DNA of 64,000 nt from the NCBI GenBank assembly GCA_964030785.1, contig OZ034975.1:44442569-44506568 (forward strand), read 5' to 3'. How positions within the stretch are numbered: position 1 is the stretch's first letter; each line of letters begins with the position of its first letter. Below, in pieces: positions 13,201 through 23,673 of the stretch. The translations under genes and the position numbers were made by a program. This stretch comes from Siderastrea siderea. Its lineage: Eukaryota; Cnidaria; Anthozoa; Scleractinia; Rhizangiidae. The notes beneath the pieces were generated by a model. The model saw only the letters and a list, made by a program, of their open reading frames with translations, had not been told where the DNA came from and ran no database searches.

Positions 13201-15588
13201 AAAACTATATGTGGGGGGAGTATGAATATTTTCTGGAACAACACATTCTTCAGTGAAGCCCTACAAGATTTCCCACAGGAAAAAATTATTAATATTGCCA
13301 AATACATTGTACATTTAATTTTCACTGTCTAGAAGGACAAACATGGCACAAAACAATTTGTCAAGGAAACCCTTGTTTCCTGTCACTATGAGGTTCAACA
13401 TTTGAATAGGTCTCTTGCAGCATTAATTTCTGTGACCTTAGATAGCTTTATTGCAAGTAAAATCATTGCAGCCCCCGGGCCGGCTGAAATGTGACCTACT
13501 TTACAGTGTAAATATTAAAAATATATATGAATATATGATTACTACTATAATTTATTGCTAGTGTCATTCTGTGACTTTACTGAATTCTGAGAATTCCTTC
13601 TCATAATTATACACACTGTAGGTCCAGTGACACATAAACAACAGATTTCTTAGCTTAGCATACTTTGATCTCTTAATACACTGTTTACCATGAGTTAAAC
13701 TTAAGTGCTTACGAGATGTCAGACCTCAGGAGGTCAAAATTTTTATTCTTAGTTTAAATGTAGCTAGTTTCAGAACATTGTTTTCTCTGATCCATACACA
13801 AATAGGCAAATAACCCGAAACAAAGTACAAATTCATAGTCACAAATTGAGAGTTCAATACGCTTGACTTAAGCGGAAACTGGGTGTCACAGGTACATTGT
13901 TAGGGTTGTACAGCCTAACTCTATACAAAATTTCCACCCGGTGAGGTGATGCATCATGTGTCAAATGGTTGCTTGTAAACTTGATGTCAAGACAATAGAA
14001 AATTTTGTACTGTCAGCCCAAAAAGTGGTCGCAGTCGCTTACAAGAGGCGGTCACCTACAAGACATTCCAATGACAGTGATTTGACTGAGAAAATGTTGG
14101 TATTTTGGAAAAGCGTTACTTTTTGGGAGGTGGTTGCACAGAGAGGTTTGAGTGTATTAAATATATTGGAGTGACTTACCATTTAAAACCACAGTGAGCA
14201 TCATCTGATCACTGTCTTGATCCATAAGAGTTTGATCTTTCAGAATCTCTTGAACAGTTGTAAGCTATCAAAAAATTCAACAAAAAATGCATTGTTGGAA
14301 TTTTTAGGAAGCTTTGAAACATCTCAAGTGTCCTCTTCAATATATTTCAAAAGTAGTACAGGAGAGTGGCAAGGAAGTCATAACTTAATACTATTAAAAC
14401 AGAGAATTCACATCGGCCATAAAGCTGGGGCTATGCACAAATTTAATTCATTTATGATGAACCCCCATTGAAATAAACACGTTTTCCTAGTCCCTAAGCA
14501 TTCATTATAAAGAGTTTCTCTGCAAAAAAAATGTGACTAACACTAACAATGAAAAAATCATATTTTTGAAATAAAAATGGCATAGACCAGTACAACATGA
14601 ACAATCCATGATACATTTGACTGGTTATAATTTTCAGAAATGAGACTATAGTGTCCGCAAGGATTCCCATACTTCACTGGTTTAATCATGTCTCTCTTGG
14701 TTTACAACTTAGTTCTTCTCCCGATCGAATAATTCCATGATCTGACTTGTCAAAAACCTTAGTGATATAAAAGGCTATAATCGATACTCATGTTTACTTA
14801 ACTAATGTACTGTCGCAATCCTGTCAATCATGCCCTAGTCTTATCTTGATCAACACGCAGGAAACTTAAAACCTAAATTAGCTCTCATTATTGGCACACG
14901 AGTGAACAAAGATTACATAAGTCAAGCACAGTCTCCAACATAATCTAAGTTCACTCTATATGTACATTGTATACAGTAGCACAACTATTATTTGGGCTAT
15001 AATAAATCTCTGCTCCTGTCTCAACTATAAATTGCCTTTTTCTCCTGGAAATTTCACTTTTATTGGGCTGTGAAACTTACTTAAACTTGTGGATATTTGA
15101 TCCACAACTGAGCTAGCAAAGGGCATGGGTTTATTCCTAAAATGATGTCACAAAGTGCTTTGCATCACTATTTTCAAAGAACTACTGCAATGCAAAACAG
15201 TTTGTGACATCATTTCAGGAACAGACCCATGCCCCATGCCCCTACTTGCTCGGTCACGAATCAAATGATGACCAGTTTTCGTTACTTTAAAGGCCCATTA
15301 AGAGTGAAATTTCTGAGAAATATATTGAGAAAAGGGCCTAAAATATCTGAGACAGGTGCAGAATATTACCTAAGCAAAACAAAATTTTTTGAGGTTACAT
15401 GTGGGTACACTTTGAAGGAAATGGAAAAATTTTGAGGTTACCTCAGTGTTGCTAAACAGCACCACATAACCATCCAGCTGCCTATCTAGCTTCTCCTCCA
15501 GGAGTTTCCTCACTTCTTCAGCAGAGCTTGATGCACTGCACTGCAACTGTACAGTGATGTTGTCCTGGGTACCCCCCTCAGGCTCCAT
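4247..15588 (-). CDS. GABPA: GA-binding protein alpha chain (ETS factor) lacking a Pointed domain
   Basis: ETS-family transcription factor that, in known animals, pairs with ankyrin-repeat GABP-beta and binds GGAA sites in the nucleus. Coding exons (5' to 3'): 15588-15442, 14264-14180, 12986-12933, 12020-11946, 9461-9387, 7838-7797, 7562-7485, 7007-6915, 6369-6298, 5099-4862, 4376-4247. All splice sites are AG/GT and the frame joins throughout, giving 362 residues. Residues 1-95 match the OST (ubiquitin-like) domain. A basic NLS (PPKKRRR) lies near residue 103. The ETS domain is at about 241-325: [12 protein letters not shown], then [19 protein letters not shown] with both recognition-helix arginines. 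The tail [18 protein letters not shown] and the linker [14 protein letters not shown] are GABPA signatures. Human GABPA has 454 residues and a PNT domain between OST and ETS; I find none here. The start ATG is the first in this frame of the OST exon, which begins at 15,608 after a 5' UTR exon near 17.2-17.3 kb. Confidence 0.93.
4862..5099 (-). CDS. GABPA: GABPA exon encoding the ETS DNA-binding domain
   Basis: This single exon carries nearly the whole winged helix-turn-helix. It starts in the Gly codon of the linker ([12 protein letters not shown]) and ends inside the Arg codon of HGK-R. It enters in phase 1 and leaves in phase 2; the last exon supplies [10 protein letters not shown]. The recognition helix LSRALRYYY is intact. 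Confidence 0.95.
5189..5357. mobile_element. MITE-like palindromic element in a GABPA intron
   Basis: The ends TTGGATTTATCAACTGAG and CTCAGTTGATAAATCCAA (the latter with one variant base) are terminal inverted repeats. Internal arms (AAAGAGATTGAAAG / CTTTCAATCTCTTT) also pair, so almost all of the ~170 bp can fold into one hairpin. It is non-coding. Confidence 0.75.
5670..6118 (+). pseudogene. 5'-truncated non-LTR retrotransposon (LINE) 3' end
   Basis: A plus-strand open frame reads [15 protein letters not shown] and later [17 protein letters not shown], ending at 5,952. This is the typical C-terminal end of a LINE reverse transcriptase ORF in cnidarians (the APSYLSDL and ALWNSLP region). 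An AT-rich 3' tail ending in AGCGCTATATAAA follows. Everything 5' of this piece is missing, so it is a dead insertion inside a GABPA intron, opposite to the gene. Confidence 0.65.
7085..7340. repeat. Cluster of GGATCCT palindromic units
   Basis: Twenty or so variants of AGGATCCT or AGATCCTA, each palindromic or near-palindromic, lie at irregular spacing within 255 bp of a GABPA intron. It looks like a simple dispersed satellite built from a short palindrome. Confidence 0.7.
7924..8160. repeat. G-rich then C-rich low-complexity tract
   Basis: A G-rich run (7,927-7,958) and a C-rich stretch (8,080-8,160) flank unique sequence inside a GABPA intron. I see no coding exon in it. Confidence 0.5.
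8922..9200 (+). mobile_element. tRNA-derived SINE
   Basis: A tRNA-like head at 9,055-9,125 has a 7-bp acceptor stem (GGCTTGT/GCAAGCC), an A box (TTAGCTCAATTGG) and a B box (GGTTCGAATCC). The tail contains a short hairpin (GCCTGATTTTTTCAGGC). The sequence GAGGATCTTCTTTACATTTA occurs on both sides (about 8,925 and 9,176). The anticodon loop is abnormal (C at position 33, mismatch at the stem base), so this is a SINE or tRNA pseudogene rather than a working tRNA. It sits in a GABPA intron. Confidence 0.7.
9640..10290. repeat. Diverged dispersed repeat with ACAAGTCCC motifs
   Basis: Motifs such as ACAAGTCCC or GGGACTTGT, and a short hairpin (CACAAATTCAAACTGGTTCAGATTTGTG), recur irregularly through this intronic stretch. 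It looks like remains of one or more short elements, with no clear ends. Confidence 0.3.
10310..10492. mobile_element. Short inverted-repeat element (CAGGGCTG ends)
   Basis: The left end CAGGGCTGTCATTAG and the right end TAATAACAGCCCTG are terminal inverted repeats. The element is 183 bp and non-coding. CAGGGCTG ends resemble hAT-type MITEs; the 8-bp flanks do not match well, so a target duplication is not confirmed. Confidence 0.6.
10529..11900. repeat. Intronic repeat region with a 100-bp palindrome at its left end
   Basis: At 10,529-10,627, ATTATTCTACGAGAGCGCG and its partner ending in GAGTAGAATAATTG form a palindrome around GGATATCAAATGA / TCATTTGATATCC. The following 1.2 kb has no convincing ORF. 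It may be one non-autonomous element, but only the palindrome is clear. Confidence 0.4.
12506..12786. mobile_element. Fold-back element with 10-bp target duplication
   Basis: Two arms (12,506-12,650 and 12,652-12,786) are nearly perfect inverted repeats meeting at a short loop in TTTCTTTCAACCAATCAGAAG. The ends are TAGCCTGAG/CTCAGGCT. ATGCTGTTAA flanks both ends (12,496-12,505 and 12,787-12,796) as a target duplication. A 9-10 bp duplication points to a Mutator-like family, which is inference. It lies in a GABPA intron. Confidence 0.8.
13053..13245. mobile_element. MITE with TGTGTGGTTCCA ends
   Basis: The left end TGTGTGGTTCCAAAAAATAT is matched in inverse by ATATTTTCTGGAACAACACA on the right. 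It is 193 bp. The open frame read across it is a by-product of the repeat. Confidence 0.65.
13840..14165. mobile_element. Diverged MITE copy (GTCGCTTAC type)
   Basis: It contains AAAGTGGTCGCAGTCGCTTAC and ends AGAGAGGTTTGAGTGTATT, similar to the better-kept element at 41,146-41,593. Its boundaries are not sharp. Confidence 0.4.
15121..15236. mobile_element. Short inverted repeat
   Basis: GGGCATGGGT and ATGATGTCACAAA on the left pair with TTTGTGACATCAT and ACCCATGCCC on the right. It is about 115 bp and non-coding, probably a small MITE. Confidence 0.6.
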
Positions 15589-15677
15589 TTCACTAAGAGG
15601 TTGTGTCCCTAAGACAACTAACAACCTTCATGGAAATGAAAGGGCACATTTAAGTCAGGACATTATAGGGTACATTT

Positions 15678-15971
15678 AAAGGCCGATTTACACTTTACCA
15701 CTTTTGCTTACAACTGTCGTATACGACTTTTGTAGCGTGTGCTGCTTGTGTCAGGCAAAGATCATACACAACTCGTCATGCTAACATTTTGATTCTGGCT
15801 ACGACTGTAATAGGGTTTTAAAACATGTTTTAAAATTTTACGACATTTTTCGCGTTGTATGCAACTATCATGAGGATGTTGTAGGTTTAACTTACACGAC
15901 ACGATTCGTGTTGTAAGCATAACCTAAGCACATCGCATGCAACAAAATTGTACCGTGTAAATCAGCCTTAA
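15678..15971. mobile_element. MITE with AAGGCCGATTTACAC ends
   Basis: The left end AAGGCCGATTTACAC is inverted at the right end as GTGTAAATCAGCCTT. Subterminal GTCGTA / TACGAC motifs recur inside. It is about 294 bp and lies just upstream of the first GABPA coding exon. Confidence 0.65.
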
Positions 15972-16001
15972 GTCCACTTAACATGATTCAGTGGTCAACA
16001 G

Positions 16002-16030
16002 TAATAATAATAATAATAATAATAATAATA
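16002..16030 (+). repeat. (TAA)n microsatellite
   Basis: Nine or ten perfect trinucleotide units. The surrounding 15,972-17,200 stretch is GABPA 5' intron with no exon that I recognise. Confidence 0.9.
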
Positions 16031-17204
16031 TTTAACACTTATAGTGCACGATAGTCATTATAAATAGCACACAAATTGTGCCAAATTGTGCTAGGAGCCA
16101 GGTACCAGACTCACAGTTCTGATTCTTTGTGCCCTGTTTCATCTTAACTTTAAAATCCTCACTTTTGCTGTGCAAAATGTGCCCTATTTTAGACTGACAT
16201 GGCACAATACCATACCCTTTAGGATCCAACATACCTTGGTGGCTTACATAAGAAAAAACCCCCTCTCACCCCTGCCTGCTCAAATTACTTTTGCAAAACA
16301 AGTCCCAAAAGCAAAAATAGAGACCATATTAAAAATCAGAATACTCTTTTGACAGAAAGTCAGTGTTAATTACATCTGCTAGCTTGTGCTATTGCTATCA
16401 AATTTTAGTTTATCACAGAAAAACACAGACAGTGAAAGAACATTACACTGTCTTTATCTTACAAGTATCTCCCAGACATAATAAATCAGAAGGAAACTTT
16501 TGGAATGTTATTATTGAAATTACAGTAATTTTCACAGATAGTCTGAGAGCAAAGAAACTGAGGAAAAGTTTGCATGATATAAAATTAAGATTTTAATTTA
16601 AAATATTCAAATTTCTAACATAATATGAGTACTGCCTACATGCATGCAAAGAATATATATTATACTTGATCTTATTACCAAAAATACAAATGTGTGATGC
16701 TCTTACAATACAAGTACAAGTCATAATATTTCATATTACTGACTGGAATCTACATGTAATAGTTTAAAATTACATCAAAAGTAAAGGCATAAAAATTTGT
16801 GTAGTTTAATAGGTACAAACCCCACTACACTAGTGATGTTTCTTCACTTAAACCTTATGTCAACAAGCCAAATTAAATTGAAAAAATCTCTCGCTGAGTA
16901 TTTTTAATGGTCATAGTCGAGTAAAGGCCTATGCAGTTGATCCTCAATTATCTTTCAACACTACATGTCATTCTCTAAAGTCACAATCAGAATCGCAAGG
17001 AATACTTTAACTAACTGCACGGACAAAAAGGACATTTGATGGCAGCTTTCCCGCCATAAAGGTTCGATTCCATCTGCCTCACTTCCTTTGAAGTACATAA
17101 AGTATTTCAAGGAAACGATTGCACAGATTAAACGAAAAAGAAACTCATGTAAGCTGTACACAAGAGTTTGGCTTGTTACATAGGGTGCAGTTATGAGTAA
17201 ATAA

Positions 17205-17560
17205 TACCTGCAACTTTATCTTTCGTTGCACAGCGCTCGGCAAGACGTCTAATGCCCAATGCTTGCCTTTCCTGTTTACTAATGCGAGCGCGAAGGATCG
17301 ACACCACTTCCTTTGTCGCTAGTTAACGCTTCAAGAACGCTGTAAAAGCACAACAGATCATTAGAAACTGAGCAAGTATCTCAATACTGCACTTCTATCG
17401 AACTGTCTCATGTATTATGATCAGAAAAGAAGGAAAGGTAATGGAAACAGCAATTTCCGCTCAACGAAATGCGACGCGAAGCGCGATTTTACCTGAATCA
17501 TCTTTCCGCCGGAAGCTGCCTTAAATTCTCCACCAGATCGATCCTTCTTTTTGCATTAAA
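17205..17560 (-). promoter_or_regulatory. GABPA: GABPA 5' UTR exon and promoter region
   Basis: A donor (GCAG|GTATTA) at about 17,210 ends a non-coding first exon on the minus strand. Upstream, GC-richer sequence has paired ETS sites in TTTCCGCCGGAAGC (near 17,505) and GGAAGTG near 17,307. A palindromic TGACGTCA lies at about 17,700. There is no TATA box. ETS sites in the promoter would allow autoregulation (inference). The exon is open for about 40 codons in the frame of the OST exon but has no ATG, so I treat it as UTR. Confidence 0.55.
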
Positions 17561-17959
17561 CGCCACTAAATGGACTGATCGTGTGATTTAGGTGTTGTTT
17601 CATACGAAAAATCAAACTGTTCTTGTACTTTTTGCAAGATTTCTTCCCACGTCGAAAGTTTGAAAAGCAAGCGTGCTACACCTGGCGATAAACTGGATGT
17701 GACGTCACACCAACTTCCTCTTTCACTCAACCTCGTTTCAAGGAGAGAGAATCCCTGGAAACGAAAAGCGACCCAACGGCTAATCGGCAGGGAGGGGTGA
17801 GGCAACCAAAGTGGAGAGGGGGAATGTTGGCCCGGGAGAAGATGAGACAAAATTTGAGGAAGGACTGAACGCAAAATCGTTCCAAAGTATTGATCATTTT
17901 AGCAATCTCTTTTTTCTTCTTCTTCTTCTGAATAGGGTGGTCAGAATATCCTAAAGTGT

Positions 17960-19075
17960 GCATTTACTCACTGCTGTACAAGGTGGTTCTCAGTTTTGAG
18001 TCTGTGGATGAAATCCTAAAGGGTGGTCTTTCAAATGAAAGCTACTGTGCGTACTCTTCCCCGGTGCAGTTTACTTGCTGTACAAGGTGGTTCTAACTTT
18101 TCATTCTGTGGATACGTCCTAAAGTGTGACCAGTGAAGCAGTCAGAGCTACTGAACAGGTTTTCCTGCTTAATTCTAAGTTCTGAGTCTCCAGGGTGAAA
18201 TCCTAAAAGCTTGGGCATACTTTCCTCTTGTGCAGTTAAGGTACGTACTCACTCCTTTACAAGGTGGTTCTAACTTTTCAGTCTATCGACGAAATGCGAC
18301 CATTCAAATGAGTCCTACTGAGCAGGCTTTCCTATCATGGCACTGTTTATTATGCTGTACAAGGTGGTTGTAGCTTTCGAGTCTGTGGACGAAAGCCCGA
18401 AGTGTGACCATTCAAATGAAAGCTTCTGAGCAGTACTTTCCTGTGGTGCTGTTTATTATGCTGTACAAGGTGGTTGTAACTTTCGAGTCTGTGGACGAAA
18501 TCCCGAAGTGTGACCATTCAAATGAAAGCTATTGAGCAGTACTTTCCTGTGGTGCTGTTTATTATGCTGTACAAGGTGGTTGTAAATTTCGAGTCTGTGG
18601 AGGAAATCCTAAAGTGCGACCATTCAAATGAAAGCTACTGAGCAGTACTTTCCTGTGGTGTTGTTTATTATGCTGTGGAAGGTGGTTGTAAATTTCGAGT
18701 CTGTGGATGAAATCCTAAAGCACGACCATTCAAATGAAAGCTACTGAGCAGTGCTTTCCTGTGGTGCAGTTTATTATGCTGTACAAGGTGGTCGTTACTT
18801 TCGAGTCTGTGGATGAAATCTTGGCGTGGCCAGTGAAATGAAAACTACCGAGTACTTTATATTTTCGGGAGGTGGTTCACCTTCTAGTCTGTGGGAGAAA
18901 TTTTGAACTGAAAGCAGCAGCGCCTGTGATAGTGGTTCTTCCTTTTGAGTCTGTGGATCATGGCAACAAAATGAAAACGCCTGTATAGTACTTTTGTGTG
19001 GTGCCGTCTTCTTAGTTTGAAACCTGAAACGGGGACTTTGTGCAAGTACACTCAGTTTTCGAAGGGGTTCATTCA
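17960..19075. repeat. Satellite array, about 107-bp unit (GAGTCTGTGGATGAAAT)
   Basis: About ten copies of a unit containing GAGTCTGTGGATGAAAT, GACCATTCAAATGAAAGC and GCTGTACAAGGTGG. Spacing between equivalent points is 106-107 bp. Copies are most alike at 18,360-18,790 and decay towards both edges. The same unit recurs at about 9,200 and 33,900-34,370. It fills the gap between GABPA and ETS-A. Confidence 0.9.
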
Positions 19076-19931
19076 TTGACTGTTTTTAGGGTTCCTATTT
19101 CCTTCTCTCGATTCGTCTTGTTTTTGTGTTTTGTGAGTTTTCCCACTTTGTCCAACCACTGAAAAACCAGACACTGACAACTTTATTAACATTTTAAATG
19201 CATTTTATTTTCTATAGCCTTGGAGAGCTTTACAATACTTAGCTTAGTCACGCTGACAGCTACCAGGTAGCAAATTCTGAACAACTCAAATCAATATGAC
19301 CAACTGTATCTACAAACATTTCTTGAAAGTAGAAGCAACACTTATTACTTCCACCTCTTGAAAAACTTAATTATAAACATTCTAGTAACTTTCGAAACAC
19401 AACTATATACACTTAGTGACACATATCACTCTTCCCTTGAAACACTTTGGAATGTTATTGATATCACTTTATATTTTTTTGAAACCATTAGTTAAGCATT
19501 TACAAAGCATATTCAGAAGCAACACATCACTTCTTTTTTTAACTACTACTTTCTAAATTTTGTTGTTATTGGCAACTTATGAAATAACAGCTTATGTCAA
19601 GTGACAAAACTTTAAGAATTAAAACTTTGACCTGGGGAATGTACATTCATGATAGACTCACTCACAGAGGAGCACTACCAGTCTTCACTTGTCTGATTTG
19701 GTGCATACACAATATGCATAGTAGAAAAATTTTAAGAAGTAAACTACACAACCTAAAAAGAACATTCTTTCTGTAGAGATTATATAATTCGCTTCTCAAA
19801 CTTTTAATTGGGGACAGAATCAATATGATTCTAAATAAATTGACTAACTGCCAATTTGAATGCTTGATACAAGCTACAAAACGTTACCGAAGTAACACCG
19901 TGTGGGTTATCAACAGAAAAAAAAAACAGAA

Positions 19932-22345
19932 CTAGTAAAGTGCACTGAAGTCGATAGATCCAGCAATGAAACTATCTTCAACTGAAGACAGAGAAAGCAG
20001 ATCATCAACATCTGTCGACATTACAGGTTCTCCACACACAGCCTCCTCTAGGAACTCTTCATTCTTCACCATGGGGTCATAGCCGAGTATCTTGGGGATG
20101 TCGCACATAAACTGGTACACGTATCTCTTTCCATGAACCTTCTCTATGACACTCTTCCCATAGTAGTACCTGAGGCCACGGCTAAGTTTCTCATAATTCA
20201 TTGTTGGTTTGTTTTTCTTCTTCCCCCACATCTTGGCCACAGTCGTGGGTTGCAGGATCTTGAACTCATAGTCCTCATCATGTGTCCACTTGATCAGCTG
20301 GGAGTATGCTGGATCAATGATGAGCTCAAGCAAAAATTGCCACAGCTGAATTGGACCATCACCTATAACAAAACAAGAAGATAAAACAAAATAATAAGAA
20401 ACAATTCAAAAATTGATAGTAACAAAGCAATGAAAAGTGAAATGGATTGCTTAAAACCTTCCTCTCCCTCCCCCACCACCCACAAAAATATTCAACTTTG
20501 CCTACCTCGATATTTAACTGGTGGCTTGGGTCCACGCTTTCTTCGTGTTGCCTTGCGTGGTGTAGCATCAATTGGTTCTGTGAGGGAAAAAAAGGAAGTC
20601 AAATAATTTATGAGAAAGGTTCATTCATTCATCATATTATTACAACAAATAACTTCAAACTATGTTGATTGTCAAGCAAAATAAAGCATATCTTACCATT
20701 TTTAACCTGGGGTAATGGCTGCTTCTCTTCAGATATCGACAGAGGTGAACCCTGTGAACTCATTGTCTCAAGGAATTCTGAAATAAATAGAAATAAATCC
20801 CATTGAGTAACAAAGAAACCAGTAAGCCTTCAAAGGGAATTAACAAAATGATTCTATCCTCACATAATTGTTAAGCACCTGGATAGCTTTGAGGATAGAG
20901 AAAAGAATATCATACTAAAAGGTTTGTTGTACCTTCAAAGTCACTGAAATCGCTCTGGATGCCTTCGTCAGTGCTGTAATCACGTGAACCAGCTTCACTG
21001 ATTGATGGACTGTAAGGAGGGCTGGCAGATGAGTAGCTGAAGACTGACTGTGAGTCACAGGACACTGGAGATTTCACTTCTTCCTTCACACTCAGTGCTG
21101 TAAAGGGGAGGTCATCTGGAAGCTCATCAAAAACTGTTGGGTCGGGGAGTTGATCGAAATCTGTAAAACAAGAAGAAAGAATAATATTAAATACCTCCCT
21201 GGACATGAATCAACTACGGAAGTCTTAAAGCCTTCACTCCCACAGTGCCTTGTATTGATAAATGACTATTTTTGTTTACCCACTCATGATCAAGCAAATG
21301 CATGTGACAAAAATGTATGGGGGAGGAGATAAGTGTTTTGTCAGCCAAGCAAAATCCATTAACAGTTCAATCAATTAGCACGAAAGGAAGCAACAACAGA
21401 CAGGTGTCAGTTACAAACCACGACATGTTTCGAAACCAGATTAGCATAATGCACTAAATAGAACATGACGACAACAACGTGGTTTCATCTGACTTGGCGA
21501 GTTGCCATGTGTCTTCTTCTACAAGGCACAAAACAGAAACAAGAAATTAAACTTACCATTTTGATCGAGATTGTAGAATTGCCTGCCCTCAAACAATTCA
21601 TCTACAGATCCTGGACCCACGTTCGTTGACATTAATTCGTCAAAGTAAGATCCCTGCGGGAAATCGAAAGCTGCAAGAAAGCAAACCAAAACAGGATGTT
21701 ATTCAGCGTCAGCATGAAAACTCAGTTTTTCCGCTTTCGTGTGAGTGCCCAAAACGACCGAAAATGAAAGCCTTTCGGGTGGAAAAATTTTCTTTTCACG
21801 ATACATGAAGAAACTTCGTCGATCTTTACCTGCTGCGATATCCTGGGTTGTCAGTTTCATGGGGACGAGAAGAGATGGCTTCTCGAATCCTGGCACTGGG
21901 GTGGCTTCAGGTACTCTAGGCTGATTTGCGGCATGAAGCATGCTCAACTGAGTGATTGGGTTCAGCTGGAAGAGACTGCTGAACGTCTACGAGAAACAGA
22001 AAACAAAACAAAAGCATGAAAACACTGAATTCTCTGCCTCGAAGTGGGGAGTGGGTATCTGGTTTTAGCAGGAAGGCGCTTGCAGAAAGTCCTCGATTCG
22101 AGTCATCTTGCTGGGTTCGATTGCATACTGGACTTGTAAGCTTGTAAGCTCGGTATTTCGAAAGGCGAAAGTCTTAAAGCATTGTATAACAAGGCAAAAA
22201 TTAGGTTTAAGAGAAGTTAACACCTAGTGTTTTCAAAATCTGAAACGCCGCTTAACGAGCTGAAGCGTAGAAAAGCTGGTTGACTTCCATTGCTTACCTC
22301 GACTTGCCTCAGAAGGTTTCCAGCGTTCACGTTTTGTGGGATCAT
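19932..22345 (-). CDS. ETS-family transcription factor (ETS-A)
   Basis: Nuclear sequence-specific transcription factor. Coding exons (5' to 3'): 22345-22298, 21986-21830, 21670-21557, 21160-20933, 20777-20697, 20577-20506, 20362-19932. All splice sites are consensus and the frame is continuous: 376 residues. The first intron is phase 0 and all later ones phase 1. Residues 100-205 are acidic and Ser/Pro-rich (for example [23 protein letters not shown]), typical of an activation domain. A basic segment [12 protein letters not shown] lies just before the ETS domain (about 237-320): [39 protein letters not shown]. The C-terminus is acidic and ends in SIDFSALY. No PNT domain is seen. Features recall ETS1/GABPA (DI-LGY after the domain) and also ELF/ESE (basic hook, IKWT, VYQF), so I leave the subfamily open. 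Poly(A) signals (TTTATT on plus) lie near 19,180. GABPA follows downstream on the same strand. Confidence 0.93.
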
Positions 22346-22531
22346 TTTTGTCTTTTCTGCGAAGAAAGAGCAAACAAATCGATCAGCAAAAGAAGACGAA
22401 GATCTTTCAAATCTGCGAAGTACTTTCCCGCCCGAATGCGGAAGTTTTGAGTCCTTCGTCTTCAAAGCAAGGCAACGTCAAAATACACGCCAAAATTGAG
22501 CAGATATATGTGTAAGCGTAACCAAACTAAC

Positions 22532-22795
22532 CTTGTACGTCAAAGGAATGACAAGTTGTCTCTGAAATTTTGCTCTCCTGGAAAAATCGTATTCGTCTAC
22601 GGATAACAATTGCGAAAAACTCTTCCCTTCGGAGAAAACACTACAGAATGAGGCGCTTGGAAGTCGCGAGCGCGTTTATATGGGGCCCTTTCAGACGGGC
22701 TGTCTCTTGTGCTAAAAATAAACTTTTTCTCGACTCTGATTGGCTGAACTCAAGCAATACGTAATGCAGTTCAAAAGATCATTGACGTCATTTGG
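22532..22795 (-). promoter_or_regulatory. ETS-A promoter and 5' UTR exon
   Basis: Reading the minus strand: a CRE/ATF site TGACGTCA (22,783-22,790), a CCAAT box (22,739-22,743) and a TATA box (TATAAA, 22,680-22,675). Transcription should start near 22,645. A non-coding exon then runs to a donor at 22,532 (ACAAG|GTTAGT). The next exon begins just before the ATG at 22,345. The layout is that of an inducible promoter. Confidence 0.65.
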
Positions 22796-23673
22796 GTGCG
22801 GGGGAAATACCATTGTTCCATTGACCAATCACAACTGTCACCTTGTAAGGGTTCTCACGACTGAAGCACGTTCTCAAGATAAATAAGTTTTCTCGGTAAT
22901 GAATTTCAGTACGCATGCTCCTCAAGCTCCAGCTTTCATATTTGATTGGCTATTCTATTTTTAAAATGTTATGCGCTCCTTCTCAGAAACTGAAACTTGT
23001 CAACAAATTGATAACACTGATCTCTTATTCATTCCAAGAAATTCGTATAAGGCCAAGGCTTGTTTATTTTGTGTGAAAATCACAGCCTCAAAGCCCCAAT
23101 GTGCTGTATTCTTGAAAAATAAGCAAGAGGAAATAGCTTCGACTTTTTCAAAAGGTTTTGCGCATGACTCAGAAAAATTCCCTTACGATTCACAGAAGGT
23201 GTACAGAAACTGAAATCGAGATTCCCAGTTCTGAGAATAGCGCGGACGTGATGTGAATAATAATAAGCTTTTCTCCGAACGTATTTGCGATTCTTCTTGT
23301 ATGACGCCTCGGGATAAAAAAGAATACAAGCTGTCACTCAATCTACTGGGGGTACGTCGGCGGCCAAAGTGGCGCCAAACATCTGCCCGTTGACAGAGCT
23401 CAAGCTATCCGCGTGCGTGTAAAATCATAGAGTTATGGCGTATGATCTGCGACCAGGCCGGTTCTTTTCACTTGGTTGTTTATTCTAGCGGGAAATGCAA
23501 AACCAAAAGTGGTCTCAGAGACCTAGAGGAGACTATACATTGAACGCATGTTACAGTTGGGTAACCTGACATCACTTCCACCGAATAATTGATATTCCTG
23601 GAAAGGGTTTTATGCATAATAGGCACAGGGCTAAATTCATCGCGCAGATCGATCTTGCTAATTCAAACTGACA

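Noticed and set aside
16032..16596. Several 60-77 codon frames upstream of GABPA coding exon 1
   Set aside because: Short, AT-rich, unsupported by splice sites or motifs; they lie in the 5' intron.
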